Assembly (NCBI GenBank): GCA_018396975.1
Contig: JAGTQA010000011.1
Span: 1 to 32,987 of the forward strand
DNA: 32,987 bases
Reading direction: 5' to 3'
Source: Candidatus Bathyarchaeota archaeon
Lineage (GTDB): Archaea > Thermoproteota > Bathyarchaeia > Bathyarchaeales > DTEX01
The position numbers and the translations under genes are program-made. This document shows, in pieces, positions 1 to 8,473 of the stretch. How positions within the stretch are numbered: position 1 is the stretch's first letter; each line of letters starts with the position of its first letter. Under the pieces are notes generated by a model that saw nothing but the letters and a program-made list of their open reading frames with translations, did no database searches and was not told where the DNA came from.

Positions 1-775
1 TACCAATCTTGAGGCCAAACTTTATTGCTTTTGTAATGAATTCCTTGGCGTGCTCAACAGCTGAAGGTATATTCTCTCCCCTAGCTAGGAAAGCCGCTAT
101 GGCCGCTGAGAAGCTACATCCGGTTCCATGGGTTGTCTCGGCATCCAGTCTCCTCGCCCTAAAAATCCTATGCTCACCCCTATAGTAGAGTATATCGACA
201 GCCTCCCCGCCGATTTCTAGATGCCCACCCTTAACCACAACCGCCTCTGGGCCCATTGAGCATATCTCTTCAGCGGCCTTTTTTGCGTCTTCTAGGCTCC
301 CAATCCTCTTATTAATGAGCCTCTCAGCCTCAAATCTATTTGGGGTTACGACTGCCGCTAGGGGTAGTAGGTGCCTCTTTAGTGCCTCCTCAGCCTCCGG
401 CTTTAGCAATAGCGCACCTGACTTCGCAACCATGACTGGGTCAACAACCAGAGGAAAGCCATATTTCGACACCTCCTCGGAGACGGCTCTAATAATCTCC
501 TCCGTATATAACATTCCGGTCTTTCCAGCATCTATCCCCATATCTTCAGCCACCTGCCTAATTTGCTCCCTAACAATCTCCGGTTTAACGCATTCTATTG
601 CTGTCACAGAGTAGGTGTTTTGGGCGGTTACACATGTTATCGCTGTTGTGCCATGAACCCCTAGAGCCGCGAAGGTCTTTAGATCGGCTTGTATCCCGGC
701 GCCCCCACCGGAGTCGCTACCGGCAATAGTGATCGCAACGGGAATTTTTCCATCTTCTCCAATAAATTTGAACAT
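1..775 (-). CDS. thiD: Hydroxymethylpyrimidine/phosphomethylpyrimidine kinase ThiD (3' end outside window)
   Basis: Translation from ATG at 775 reads [20 protein letters not shown], then [19 protein letters not shown], the nucleotide- and HMP-binding start of the ThiD ribokinase fold. Further on are [12 protein letters not shown] and, near the window edge, the anion-hole and catalytic motif [15 protein letters not shown]. The family phosphorylates HMP and then HMP-phosphate with ATP in the pyrimidine branch of thiamine synthesis. About 258 codons are visible and the frame is open at base 2. Many archaeal ThiD proteins carry a C-terminal ThiN domain, so the missing part could be a short ThiD tail or a ThiDN fusion. 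An in-frame stop sits directly before the ATG, and AGGGG lies 9 nt upstream, so the start is firm. thiC lies upstream on the same strand. Confidence 0.95.
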   Translation of the reverse strand, partial: MFKFIGEDGKIPVAITIAGSDSGGGAGIQADLKTFAALGVHGTTAITCVTAQNTYSVTAIECVKPEIVREQIRQVAEDMGIDAGKTGMLYTEEIIRAVSEEVSKYGFPLVVDPVMVAKSGALLLKPEAEEALKRHLLPLAAVVTPNRFEAERLINKRIGSLEDAKKAAEEICSMGPEAVVVKGGHLEIGGEAVDILYYRGEHRIFRARRLDAETTHGTGCSFSAAIAAFLARGENIPSAVEHAKEFITKAIKFGLKIG

Positions 776-824
776 TTAATTTAGCCCCTAAACTGCGGAT
801 GGACATTAATTAGATGGGAGGGAG

Positions 825-834
825 AAATATTTAG
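825..834 (-). promoter_or_regulatory. TATA-like promoter upstream of thiD
   Basis: On the minus strand this reads CTAAATATTT, an archaeal TATA-like element. A transcription start about 26 nt downstream would fall near 803, giving a leader of about 28 nt that contains the AGGGG ribosome-binding site of thiD. thiD may therefore be transcribed on its own as well as by read-through from thiC. This is inferred from spacing only. Confidence 0.4.
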
Positions 835-864
835 GCTATTCGTCAGCGCAGATCCGGTGGCCCA

Positions 865-2160
865 CTATAGGCAGTGAGACTTTAGGGAATCCCTCAATAT
901 TTTTATGGCGCAGTATTCTGAGCACATGGAGCATGTCTCAGGACTCTTAAGCTTTATCCTTCCACGGATGCTTTTCGCTCTCTCCGGATCTATCGCGTTC
1001 TCTATCTGGCGCCTCCAGTCTAGGCTTGCCCTAGCCCTCGCCATCTCAAGATCTTTCGCTGCGGCTTTATCACCTAACCTCACGATATCGGCTGCGTGGG
1101 CCGCTATTCTAGCGGCTATAACACCTTCTCTAACATCATCAAGCGATGGAAGCCCAAGATGCTCCGCTGGAGTTACATAGCAGAGGAAGTCTGCGCCGGC
1201 CAGTCCGGCTAGTGCGCCGCCTATCGCGCCTACTATATGATCGTATCCTGGGGCTATGTCGGTCACTATCGGCCCTAGAACATAGAATGGTGCATCTTTA
1301 CAGATTGCCTTTGCAAGCCTAACGTTCGCCTCAACATGGTTTAGTGGTATATGTCCGGGCCCTTCAACCATCGCCTGCACTCCATATTCTCTTGCCCTCT
1401 CAACGAGCCTACCTATCACCAGTAGCTCCTGAACTTGATAGTAGTCTGTTGAGTCAAATATGCATCCGGGCCTTAATCCATCGCCTAGGCTTAGGGCGAA
1501 ATCATATTTTGCAGCCATCTCGAGCAGATAATCATAGTTTTTGTATAGGGGGTTCTCCTCACCGTTATGAAGTATCCATGCTGCTAGGAACGTTCCACCC
1601 CTACTAACTATGCCCATTAGGCGTGGTCTCCTCGCGAGGTTATTCACAATCTCCTTCGTAACTCCACAGTGAATCGTCATAAAGTCCACACCATCTTTAG
1701 CATGCTTCTCTATAATGTTGAATATATCGTCTTCAGTCATATGGACTATTGAACCCCTCTTCCTAGCAGCCTCTATAGCGGCCTGATAGATTGGAACAGT
1801 TCCAACCGGAACATTAATTGCCTTAATTATTGCCCTCCTAACCTCATCTAGGTCTCCGCCCGTGCTTAGATCCATTACTGTATCGGCACCATATTTAACG
1901 GCCACCCTAGCCTTCTCAACCTCAAGATTTACATCACATATATCAATGCTCGTCCCAACGTTCGCGTTAACCTTTATCCTTAACCCCTTCCCAATCCCAA
2001 GCGGACGGATGTTCTCGCGTAGAATATTTCTGGCTATTATAACCGTTCCCTCAGCAACCCGTCTGCGTATATTCTGTGGCGACTCACCCTCATCCATTGC
2101 GACTATCCGCATCTCATCAGTCTCTCGCCCTTCCCTAGCAGCTCTCATCTGAGTGGACAT
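865..2160 (-). CDS. thiC: Phosphomethylpyrimidine synthase ThiC (radical SAM)
   Basis: The product (431 residues from ATG 2160) is a full-length ThiC, which converts aminoimidazole ribotide to HMP-phosphate using SAM and a [4Fe-4S] cluster. Visible signatures are the N-terminal block STQMRAAREG, GTVIIARNI, the barrel motifs MDLSTGGDLDEVRRAI, FMTIHCGVT, LSLGDGLRPG and MVEGPGHIPLNHV, and the C-terminal cluster motif CSMCSEYC. The cysteine spacing is C-x2-C-x3-C, one residue shorter than the C-x2-C-x4-C of bacterial and plant enzymes. I chose ATG 2160 because ThiC proteins typically begin with MTQM-like sequence. An in-frame ATG at 2193 would add 11 residues and would be nearly leaderless relative to a TATA box at 2213-2221. 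It is followed on the same strand by thiD, which supplies the next step. Confidence 0.96.
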   Translation of the reverse strand: MSTQMRAAREGRETDEMRIVAMDEGESPQNIRRRVAEGTVIIARNILRENIRPLGIGKGLRIKVNANVGTSIDICDVNLEVEKARVAVKYGADTVMDLSTGGDLDEVRRAIIKAINVPVGTVPIYQAAIEAARKRGSIVHMTEDDIFNIIEKHAKDGVDFMTIHCGVTKEIVNNLARRPRLMGIVSRGGTFLAAWILHNGEENPLYKNYDYLLEMAAKYDFALSLGDGLRPGCIFDSTDYYQVQELLVIGRLVERAREYGVQAMVEGPGHIPLNHVEANVRLAKAICKDAPFYVLGPIVTDIAPGYDHIVGAIGGALAGLAGADFLCYVTPAEHLGLPSLDDVREGVIAARIAAHAADIVRLGDKAAAKDLEMARARASLDWRRQIENAIDPERAKSIRGRIKLKSPETCSMCSEYCAIKILRDSLKSHCL

Positions 2161-2200
2161 ATATGCTGCACGCACCAACCCAGAAATAATCATAAGCCAT

Positions 2201-2221
2201 AATATTTATCTTCCTATAAAT
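2201..2221 (-). promoter_or_regulatory. thiC promoter, two TATA-like elements
   Basis: On the minus strand there are two AT-rich elements, ATTTATAGG (2213-2221) and ATAAATATT (2201-2209). The first predicts a transcript start near 2191, the second one near 2179. The second gives a leader of about 19 nt before ATG 2160. Which is used cannot be decided from the sequence. Confidence 0.35.
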
Positions 2222-2381
2222 CAGCCACGCTGAGAGATTATTTAAGCGAATTTTAACGTAAAGTTCTTATTTCCGTCCAGCCTATTATCGTAAAATCCCT
2301 TAACTCTAAATGGGTTGAAGGGGATTGCCAGTAAAATTCATTAAAATTGAAGATGGAAAATCATTCCTCTTGGAACGGATA

Positions 2382-3209
2382 ATGTATACTAGGCGTTACA
2401 CCTTATCGCTTAATAGGGAACTTTGCGTGGGCTGCGAACTTTGTAGGGCAGCGTGCCCGAAGGAGGCAATAAAAGTCGTTAAGCCCTCTGATCTTGCAGA
2501 TCTTGAGGAGCCGCCTAAAAGAATCACTGTTACCGTTTTGGAAGACAAGTGTAACTTCTGCGGTATATGTAGTGAGATATGCGTCTTCGGAGCATTCAAG
2601 CAGAGCATAAATGATGAGGAAAATATACCAGTCTTAGCCAGCGAGAGCTTCCCAAAAATAATTCATGAGGTTAAGATTGACGAGAGCAAATGCCCACCAA
2701 ACTGTAAAGTATGTGAGGAGGTGTGCCCACTCCACCTAATAAAGGTTAATTTTGAAGGTGGCAAGGTTAGGGTTGATGTTGATAGGGAGCGCTGCCCCGG
2801 ATGTCGGATCTGCGAGGTTAAATGTCCCTATGATGCGATACATACGAGGAAAATCATTTCTGGATTGATAAAGATTAATAGTGAGTTGTGTCCAGAGGGC
2901 TGCAGTGAATGTGTTAAAGCATGCCCAATACCCAATGTTCTCTCAATCTCCAGCGATGGTAAAGTTAATGTTAACGACTTATTCTGCATTTATTGTGGTG
3001 CATGTAGGAACGCATGCCCGGTGGAGGGGGCCCTTGAGATTAGGAGGACAGCCATATATCATGCTCCGGTTAAGTCTGGGGCATGGAATAAAGCCCTAGA
3101 GAGACTTACCTCCACCGAGGATATGGCGAAGGAACTCCGCAGCAAATTGGCATCTAGAGCCTATGATTCCGTTAGGAGACTTCAGATGGGGGGTCGTGTT
3201 AGGAGATGA
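2382..3209 (+). CDS. Polyferredoxin with six [4Fe-4S] motifs
   Basis: The protein has six C-x2/3-C-x2-C-x3-C motifs. Counted from an in-frame TTG at 2325 they begin at residues 34, 76, 123, 157, 189 and 221; subtract 19 for the ATG at 2382 used here. Two (CPPNCKVCEEVC and CPEGCSECVKAC) have the three-residue first gap. All 24 cysteines are present, so up to six clusters can form a low-potential electron wire. There is no membrane segment or signal peptide, so it should be cytoplasmic. The gene overlaps the HdrA-MvhD fusion by ATGA, so translation is probably coupled and the two likely form one complex. The ATG at 2382 is preferred; TTG 2325 has GAAGGGG only one base upstream, too close to be a good ribosome site. 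The electron donor and acceptor cannot be read from sequence. Confidence 0.9.
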   Translation: MYTRRYTLSLNRELCVGCELCRAACPKEAIKVVKPSDLADLEEPPKRITVTVLEDKCNFCGICSEICVFGAFKQSINDEENIPVLASESFPKIIHEVKIDESKCPPNCKVCEEVCPLHLIKVNFEGGKVRVDVDRERCPGCRICEVKCPYDAIHTRKIISGLIKINSELCPEGCSECVKACPIPNVLSISSDGKVNVNDLFCIYCGACRNACPVEGALEIRRTAIYHAPVKSGAWNKALERLTSTEDMAKELRSKLASRAYDSVRRLQMGGRVRR

Positions 3210-5632
3210 GTGAACCGAAACCTGAAGATATAAGAATAGGCGTATTCGTCTGCCACTGCGGTAAGAATATAGCTGGTGTAGTGGATGTTAAAGATGTTGT
3301 TGAATATGCCCGCACATTACCAAACGTTGTCTTCGCAATAGACAATAGGTATACCTGCTCAGACCCCGGCCAAGAGGAGATTAAGAGGGCAATAAAGGAT
3401 TATAATCTTAACCGCGTTGTTGTTGCAGCCTGCTCGCCTAGAATGCATGAGTTTACGTTTAGGAGATGTGTTGCTGAGGCTGGGTTAAACCCATACTTAT
3501 TCGAGATGGCAAATATTAGAGAGCACTGCTCATGGGCTCACCCAAGCCATCCTAAGGAGGCAACCGAGAAGGCTAAGGAATTGGTTAAGATGGCTGTTGC
3601 TAAGGCTAGGCTTCTAGCACCACTAGAGCCAATAAAGGTTCCGGTGACACCAACAGCCCTAGTGATAGGCGGGGGAATAGCCGGTATAAATGCGGCCCTA
3701 GACTTGGCTGAGATGGGCTTCAAAGTCTACTTGCTGGAGAAGAAGGAGAGTATAGGCGGGCACATGGCCCAACTGGACAAGACATTTCCAACGCTCGACT
3801 GCTCAATCTGTATTGAAGGTCCAAAGATGGTTGATGTTGCCCGCCACCCAAATATTGAAATAATCTCCTTCGCAGACCTAGTGAAGGTTGAGGGTTATAT
3901 TGGTAACTTTAGGGTTGTTATTAGGAAGAATCCACGGTATGTTCTGGAGGATAAGTGTACTGGTTGCGGCGAGTGCTCACCGGTATGCCCAATAGAGTAT
4001 CCTAACGATTGGGACATGAACTTAGGTGTTAGGAAGGCTATATCCGTTCCGTTTCCACAGGCTGTTCCACTCGTCTACAGGATAAACCGGGATTACTGTA
4101 TTGAATGCTATAAGTGTGTTGATGCTTGTGGTCCACGCCAAGCAATAGACTTCGACCAGAAGCCTGAGGAGATAGAGCTTAAGGTCGGCGCAATAATTGT
4201 TGCAACCGGATACGATATTTACTTGCCTGAGGAGGGAAACCTCTACGGCTATGGTAAATATAGTAATGTTATAACGAGCTTGGAGTTTGAGAGGCTTATA
4301 TTGGCAGCCGGTCCAACTGGCGGACATGTCGTTAGGGCTTCTGATGGCAAGAGACCTAGGGTTGTTGCATTCATCCAGTGCGTCGGCTCAAGGGATGTGA
4401 ATAAGTATCCCTATTGCTCAAACTTCTGCTGCATGTATACACTTAAGCATACTATTCAGCTTAAGGAGCATTATGGAGACGATGTTGATGTTTACGTCTT
4501 CTACATGGATTTGCGTAGCCACTTTAAGGGGTATGAGGAGTTCTATCAGAGAGCCAGGGAGATGGGTGTGAATTTCATTAGGGGAAGGGTCTCGAAGATT
4601 GAGGAGGACCCGAAGACAAAGAACCTGATAATACACGCCGAGGACACTCTTCTAGGGGAGCCAATAGAGCTTGAAGCCGAGATGGTTGTTCTGGCAACAG
4701 CCGCTATACCAGCTAAGGGCTCCGAGGAGCTCGCTAGAATCCTAAACATAACTAGGGGCACGGATGGATTCTTCATGGAGAGCCACCCGAAACTTAAGCC
4801 GCTAGACACGCCGGTTGATGGAATATTCTTGGCTGGTGCATGTCAGGGGCCGAAGGACATACCATACAGCGTCGCTCAAGGCTGTGGAGCTGCTGCAAGA
4901 GCAGCGACAATACTTTCTAAGCCATCAGTAACTATTGAGCCTATAGTGTCCGTGGTTGATCCAGAGAAGTGCAGGAATACTAAGGTTAAGTGCGGCATAT
5001 GTGCAATGAAGTGTCCATATGGTGCGATAAGAGCCGAGCCCGGCAAGCCAGCTCAGGTCATGGCGGCCATGTGCCACGGATGTGGAACATGCGTCGCCGA
5101 ATGTCCGGTTGATGCTATAACCCAGATGCACTTTACGGATGCGCAGATACTGGCGCAGATAGATGCTGCCCTAGAGAATAATCCCGAGGATAAGATTTTG
5201 GGGATATGCTGTAACTGGTGTGCCTATGCTGGGGCGGATCTGGCTGGAACTAGCCGATTCGAGTATCCGCCTAACGTAAGGATTGTTAAGGTCATGTGCT
5301 CCGGACGTGTTGACAGGGACTTTATCCTCTATGCCTTCAAGAAGGGCGCCGGCATGGTGCTTGTTGGGGCATGCCACCCATACGACTGCCACTATATTGA
5401 TGGAAATCTCAAGATGAAGGTGAGGATGGATGCTCTTGCAAGGGCCCTAGAGAAGTTCGGTTTAACACCCGACAGATTCAGGGTCGAGTATGTGTCGGCG
5501 GCTGAGGGCGTGAAGTTCGCCAACATAATCCGTGAGATGGCGGCTAAACTCAGGGAGATAGGGCGCGATAGGATAAGGGCTGAGAATGAGAAGCTGCGAC
5601 CCCACATAGAGCGAATGCTGAAGGGGAAGTGA
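3206..5632 (+). CDS. hdrA: HdrA-like FAD/iron-sulfur protein fused to an MvhD domain
   Basis: This is an 808-residue heterodisulfide reductase A-type protein. In order: an N-terminal FVCHCGKNIAG region; FAD-binding LVIGGGIAGINAALDLAEMG near residues 151-170, followed by GGHMAQLDKTFPTLDCSICI; two ferredoxin-like motifs CTGCGECSPVC and CIECYKCVDAC; the second half of the flavoprotein; and two more motifs, CGICAMKC and CHGCGTCVAEC. From about residue 665 there is an MvhD/FlpD-type [2Fe-2S] domain with GICCNWCAYAGADL, VMCSGRVD and ACHPYDCHY. HdrA carries the bifurcating flavin in methanogen Hdr complexes, and MvhD passes electrons from a hydrogenase or dehydrogenase to it; here they are one polypeptide. 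No hdrB, hdrC or hydrogenase gene is adjacent. It overlaps the upstream polyferredoxin by 4 bp, so the two are probably one complex. The substrate is unknown. Confidence 0.93.
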   Translation: MSEPKPEDIRIGVFVCHCGKNIAGVVDVKDVVEYARTLPNVVFAIDNRYTCSDPGQEEIKRAIKDYNLNRVVVAACSPRMHEFTFRRCVAEAGLNPYLFEMANIREHCSWAHPSHPKEATEKAKELVKMAVAKARLLAPLEPIKVPVTPTALVIGGGIAGINAALDLAEMGFKVYLLEKKESIGGHMAQLDKTFPTLDCSICIEGPKMVDVARHPNIEIISFADLVKVEGYIGNFRVVIRKNPRYVLEDKCTGCGECSPVCPIEYPNDWDMNLGVRKAISVPFPQAVPLVYRINRDYCIECYKCVDACGPRQAIDFDQKPEEIELKVGAIIVATGYDIYLPEEGNLYGYGKYSNVITSLEFERLILAAGPTGGHVVRASDGKRPRVVAFIQCVGSRDVNKYPYCSNFCCMYTLKHTIQLKEHYGDDVDVYVFYMDLRSHFKGYEEFYQRAREMGVNFIRGRVSKIEEDPKTKNLIIHAEDTLLGEPIELEAEMVVLATAAIPAKGSEELARILNITRGTDGFFMESHPKLKPLDTPVDGIFLAGACQGPKDIPYSVAQGCGAAARAATILSKPSVTIEPIVSVVDPEKCRNTKVKCGICAMKCPYGAIRAEPGKPAQVMAAMCHGCGTCVAECPVDAITQMHFTDAQILAQIDAALENNPEDKILGICCNWCAYAGADLAGTSRFEYPPNVRIVKVMCSGRVDRDFILYAFKKGAGMVLVGACHPYDCHYIDGNLKMKVRMDALARALEKFGLTPDRFRVEYVSAAEGVKFANIIREMAAKLREIGRDRIRAENEKLRPHIERMLKGK

Positions 5633-5940
5633 GATGTTGATGCTTTTGTATCCAATCGCGAAGAACTCGATCATGGACGAACTCTATGACCATTGACCGA
5701 AAAGGCCAATTGGCGCAGAGAAAACTCGCCAAAATTTGGGGCAGATTCACTATCCAAAAAGCGTTAGGGAATGATGCGCACAGCTACTGAGGCGCCGAAG
5801 CCGCCAACCAGAAGTTAGGAGACTTCGTGGGATCTGTAGTTTCTATTAGAGGGATGGTAAATTTGTCCCAAAAAATAATCTACTTGTAACTGGGCGTGGT
5901 GACCGTCTCTTCGCGCCATTATATTAGCAGTGGCATAATA
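5633..5940 (+). other. 308-bp intergenic gap with no supported gene
   Basis: The region lies between the HdrA-MvhD stop and a convergent minus-strand gene. The longest plausible reading is a 34-codon frame at 5686-5790 (MTIDRKGQLAQRKLAKIWG...) without a ribosome site. A 5-bp hairpin, GAAGT/ACTTC, lies near 5812-5827. Codon use and composition differ from the flanking genes, so decayed coding sequence or an unrecognised small RNA is possible, but neither is shown. Confidence 0.3.
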
Positions 5941-6318
5941 TTATGTTTGCTCCTTAAGCTCGCCTTCTACGCTCTTCGCCTCTTCTTTCCGTGGTGCCAG
6001 CGGCCTAGTTCTGTACATTTGTATCCCCTGCGCCGTTATTTTTGAGGCTATATATCCCAGAACAAATATTATGAGTATTGGAATGATGTAGGCAATTATA
6101 CGTGTCGCTATTACCGCAATTCCTTGGATTAATGGATTTTCCTCCCCTCTAAATTCTGGCACTGGGATGAGCTCAGCGAATGCTGCCAGCTTACTTGGAT
6201 CATAGAGGTACATGATGCCTGCATAGAATGTGAATGCCAGCAGAATTATACCAATCAAGAATACAGAGATTCCCATGAGTGGGCCAACTTTATCAACAAG
6301 GTTTCCTGAACTGCTCAT
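5941..6318 (-). CDS. Small two-helix membrane protein of unknown function
   Basis: The 125-residue product is not recognised. Two strongly hydrophobic segments are visible: residues about 15-39 (ISVFLIGIILLAFTFYAGIM) and about 66-90 (IAVIATRIIAYIIPILIIFVLG). They are joined by a polar loop rich in Pro and Glu. The charged C-terminal tail (RPLAPRKEEAKSVEGELKEQ) suggests a small integral membrane protein with a cytoplasmic tail. GGTGG lies about 9 nt upstream of ATG 6318, a good archaeal ribosome site, which supports a real gene. It stands alone, with a transaldolase gene about 120 bp upstream on the same strand. No function can be assigned. Confidence 0.7.
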   Translation of the reverse strand: MSSSGNLVDKVGPLMGISVFLIGIILLAFTFYAGIMYLYDPSKLAAFAELIPVPEFRGEENPLIQGIAVIATRIIAYIIPILIIFVLGYIASKITAQGIQMYRTRPLAPRKEEAKSVEGELKEQT

Positions 6319-6436
6319 GTTAGGCTGCCACCAACATTTCTAGCTTAGATTAGAATAGAGTATTTTTCGGTTGTTTTGGATTATAAGCTTTTCCAGTCTG
6401 CTGAATGAAAGTTGAGTTTTGCGTCAGATTAGCCAT

Positions 6437-7336
6437 CTATTCCCGCCTAAATATCTCCTCATATTGTGGCACGACGTCAGCCATGAAGTCTCGCATCCCC
6501 TCCATGGTCTTATAGTGCCTAACCATCTCTAATATTACCTCGAAGGGTAGTGTGGCTATGTCAGCACCAACCTCAGCAACCTCCCTAACCTGCCTAGCAT
6601 TTCTTATGCTTGAGGCTATAACCTTAGTCTTATATCCATAGTTCCTGTAGATTCTAACTATTTTTGCAACTAGATCTACTCCGCTCAATATACCATTATC
6701 CTGCGTTGCATTGATTATGGCCCCTATGTCTTGGCTCTTATATACCTCGGCAGCAGAGCCATACCTCGTTAGAATCTCATCTACTTTCGCCTCCCTCACT
6801 TTGCTGAGTAGGTTGTGGTCGAAGTAGTCTCCCTTCTTGAAGTCGATCCCGATCCTCATGCCCATCTTAGCCCGTATATAATCATCAACCCTGCCAGCGA
6901 AGGGACTCACGTATGTTGCTCCGGCCTTAGCTGCGAGGATCGCTTGCTCGGGGCTCATGACCAATGTGCAATTTACCGGTATTCCCTCCCTACTCAGCGC
7001 CCTTATGGCCTTTAGGCCATCAAAGTCTAAGCCATCGTTTCCTAGGCTTGGGTTAACCGGTATCTTGATTACAACCTCGCCATATGGGCTGAACTTCCTA
7101 TATAGTAGCCTAGCCTGATTAACCATCTCCTCGGCTTTTAGGGCGATAACCTCTAGGCTAACCGGTCCCGGAACCATTTTCAGAATCTCCTTGATATAGT
7201 CTTCCATGGTTATCTTTCCATTTCTCCTATCAACGGCCTTTTTGATCAGCGATGGATTTGTTGTTGCACCATCAATAATGCCCCACTCACATGCCTGCTT
7301 AATCTCCTCTATCTCAGCCGAATCAATAAATATCAT
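6437..7336 (-). CDS. Transaldolase / fructose-6-phosphate aldolase family protein
   Basis: The sequence starts MIFIDSAEIEEIKQACEWG and continues IDGATTNPSLIKKA, the characteristic beta-strand and loop of the transaldolase/FSA barrel. The Schiff-base lysine lies in VVIKIPVN, followed by GIPVNCTLVMSPEQAILAAKAGATYVSPFAGRVDDY and a late VIASSIRNARQV strand. It therefore likely performs dihydroxyacetone transfer in the non-oxidative pentose phosphate pathway or aldol cleavage of fructose 6-phosphate. At 299 residues it is clearly longer than TalC/FSA proteins (about 215-220). The extra length is partly an insertion after the DDY motif (MGMRIGIDFKKGDYFDHNLL). GGAGGTG lies 10 nt upstream of ATG 7336; a TTG just before it (7339) is an alternative. 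Which reaction it prefers cannot be settled from sequence. Confidence 0.88.
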   Translation of the reverse strand: MIFIDSAEIEEIKQACEWGIIDGATTNPSLIKKAVDRRNGKITMEDYIKEILKMVPGPVSLEVIALKAEEMVNQARLLYRKFSPYGEVVIKIPVNPSLGNDGLDFDGLKAIRALSREGIPVNCTLVMSPEQAILAAKAGATYVSPFAGRVDDYIRAKMGMRIGIDFKKGDYFDHNLLSKVREAKVDEILTRYGSAAEVYKSQDIGAIINATQDNGILSGVDLVAKIVRIYRNYGYKTKVIASSIRNARQVREVAEVGADIATLPFEVILEMVRHYKTMEGMRDFMADVVPQYEEIFRRE

Positions 7337-7381
7337 CAAGATAAACCACCTCCAATAAAATGTAATGGATTAAGCTAAATA

Positions 7382-8389
7382 TTATTGTTTTAGGGCTGGT
7401 ATACCTATCTGCCTCATGATCTCCATAAGCTCATTTGGGGTTGGCTTCCTAGGATAATTATATATCGGCCCCCTAGGATCCTCATTATAGTATGGCCTGT
7501 TGCAGCCCGGGCACCCTGAGGTTAGGAATGGTTCACCCGACATAATTATTCTCTCTAGGCTCTCCCTTTGGAGTCCAAAGCCTACTAGCCGCCCACCCTT
7601 AAATTCCATATCCTCATAGCGCTTTATTCCGCGTGTTATTAGGTAATGGGCTAGCTGAGCCCTTCTATAATAGTCTATTGGGGGCCTTGATTTATCAGCC
7701 ATTTTAGTTCCGGGTATCGGGGTGAATGCGAAGAGCGCTGGGAAGACACCTAAATCCATGCACCTCTGTATTGTGGCTACTAGATCCTCTTCGCTCTCAC
7801 CCAGCCCAACTATTAGGTGTGTTGTGACGTTTCCCCGCCCGAAGACCTCAACCGCTATTCTTAGTGCATTGATGTGGGTGCTCCATCTGTATGGGCCGCC
7901 CACTAGCTCACCCTTAACCCTAGAAAAGATATCTTCCGTCGCGGCGTCTAGGGCTATGCTAACCCTCTCAACGCCAACCATATATAGCTCGGTCATATCT
8001 TCACGGTTAAGGGGTTGGCATGAGACCGATATTGGAACATCCGCCGTGGAGCGGATTCTGCTGGCTAAATAGGCTACATTCCTATGAACACCCGGATAAT
8101 TTAGCGCTTGGATGCACACGCGCTTAATCCTGCCATCCCCAAATGCCCTTTTTATACAACTTAAAACATCCTCTAGCTTGAAGTCCGGCCATATAACTCT
8201 TGAGAGCATATCGGTTCTTGCAGTGCTCTCTCTGGCCTGCGGGCAGAAAGCACAGTTGGCTGAGCAACGTCCCTCCCTATATGTAAGCAGATATATAGTT
8301 GTTGGTTCAGCGCTAACCACGCCCCTAACTAAGCCTAAAACTATGGCTGAGCCTATTGAGACCCTAACCTTCTCGGGGCCGCTCTCCAA
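7382..8389 (-). CDS. Radical SAM protein, BioB-like; candidate half of a LipS1/LipS2 lipoyl synthase
   Basis: A radical SAM barrel is shown by GRCSANCAFC (C-x3-C-x2-C, about residues 42-50), VSIALDAATEDIFSRVKG and HLIVGLGESEEDL. A C-terminal cysteine patch, SGCPGCNRPYYNEDPRGPIYNYP, could bind an auxiliary or sacrificial cluster. Proteins with this organisation are usually annotated as biotin synthase. Two such proteins together, LipS1 and LipS2, are the lipoyl synthase of Thermococcus kodakarensis. A second unrelated-looking BioB-like protein lies at 10339, and no bioA/D/F genes are nearby, so a lipoyl role is the better guess. The TTG at 8389 is the only reasonable start; no ATG or GTG is available in frame nearby. 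It is divergent from the deacetylase gene across an 84-bp promoter region. The radical SAM call is firm; the substrate is inference. Confidence 0.82.
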   Translation of the reverse strand: MESGPEKVRVSIGSAIVLGLVRGVVSAEPTTIYLLTYREGRCSANCAFCPQARESTARTDMLSRVIWPDFKLEDVLSCIKRAFGDGRIKRVCIQALNYPGVHRNVAYLASRIRSTADVPISVSCQPLNREDMTELYMVGVERVSIALDAATEDIFSRVKGELVGGPYRWSTHINALRIAVEVFGRGNVTTHLIVGLGESEEDLVATIQRCMDLGVFPALFAFTPIPGTKMADKSRPPIDYYRRAQLAHYLITRGIKRYEDMEFKGGRLVGFGLQRESLERIIMSGEPFLTSGCPGCNRPYYNEDPRGPIYNYPRKPTPNELMEIMRQIGIPALKQ

Positions 8390-8473
8390 TGGCGCCGGTC
8401 TCCCTCTATTGCCGCTAGACCCGCAAAAATTATCTTTTGTATGGATTAAATTTAATTTTCGGGAAGTGATCGC

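Noticed and set aside
2229-2235. GCTGAGA on the plus strand near thiC, recalling the TPP riboswitch core
   Set aside because: It is on the opposite strand to thiC, the second conserved half of the riboswitch is missing, and the plus-strand gene downstream is a polyferredoxin.
5771-5790. ATGATGC followed by CTGA, like the boxes of a C/D small RNA
   Set aside because: The C box is imperfect and no C' and D box pair follows at suitable distance.
5686-5790. 34-codon open frame in the intergenic gap
   Set aside because: No ribosome site, no recognisable family and too short to support; kept only as a note.
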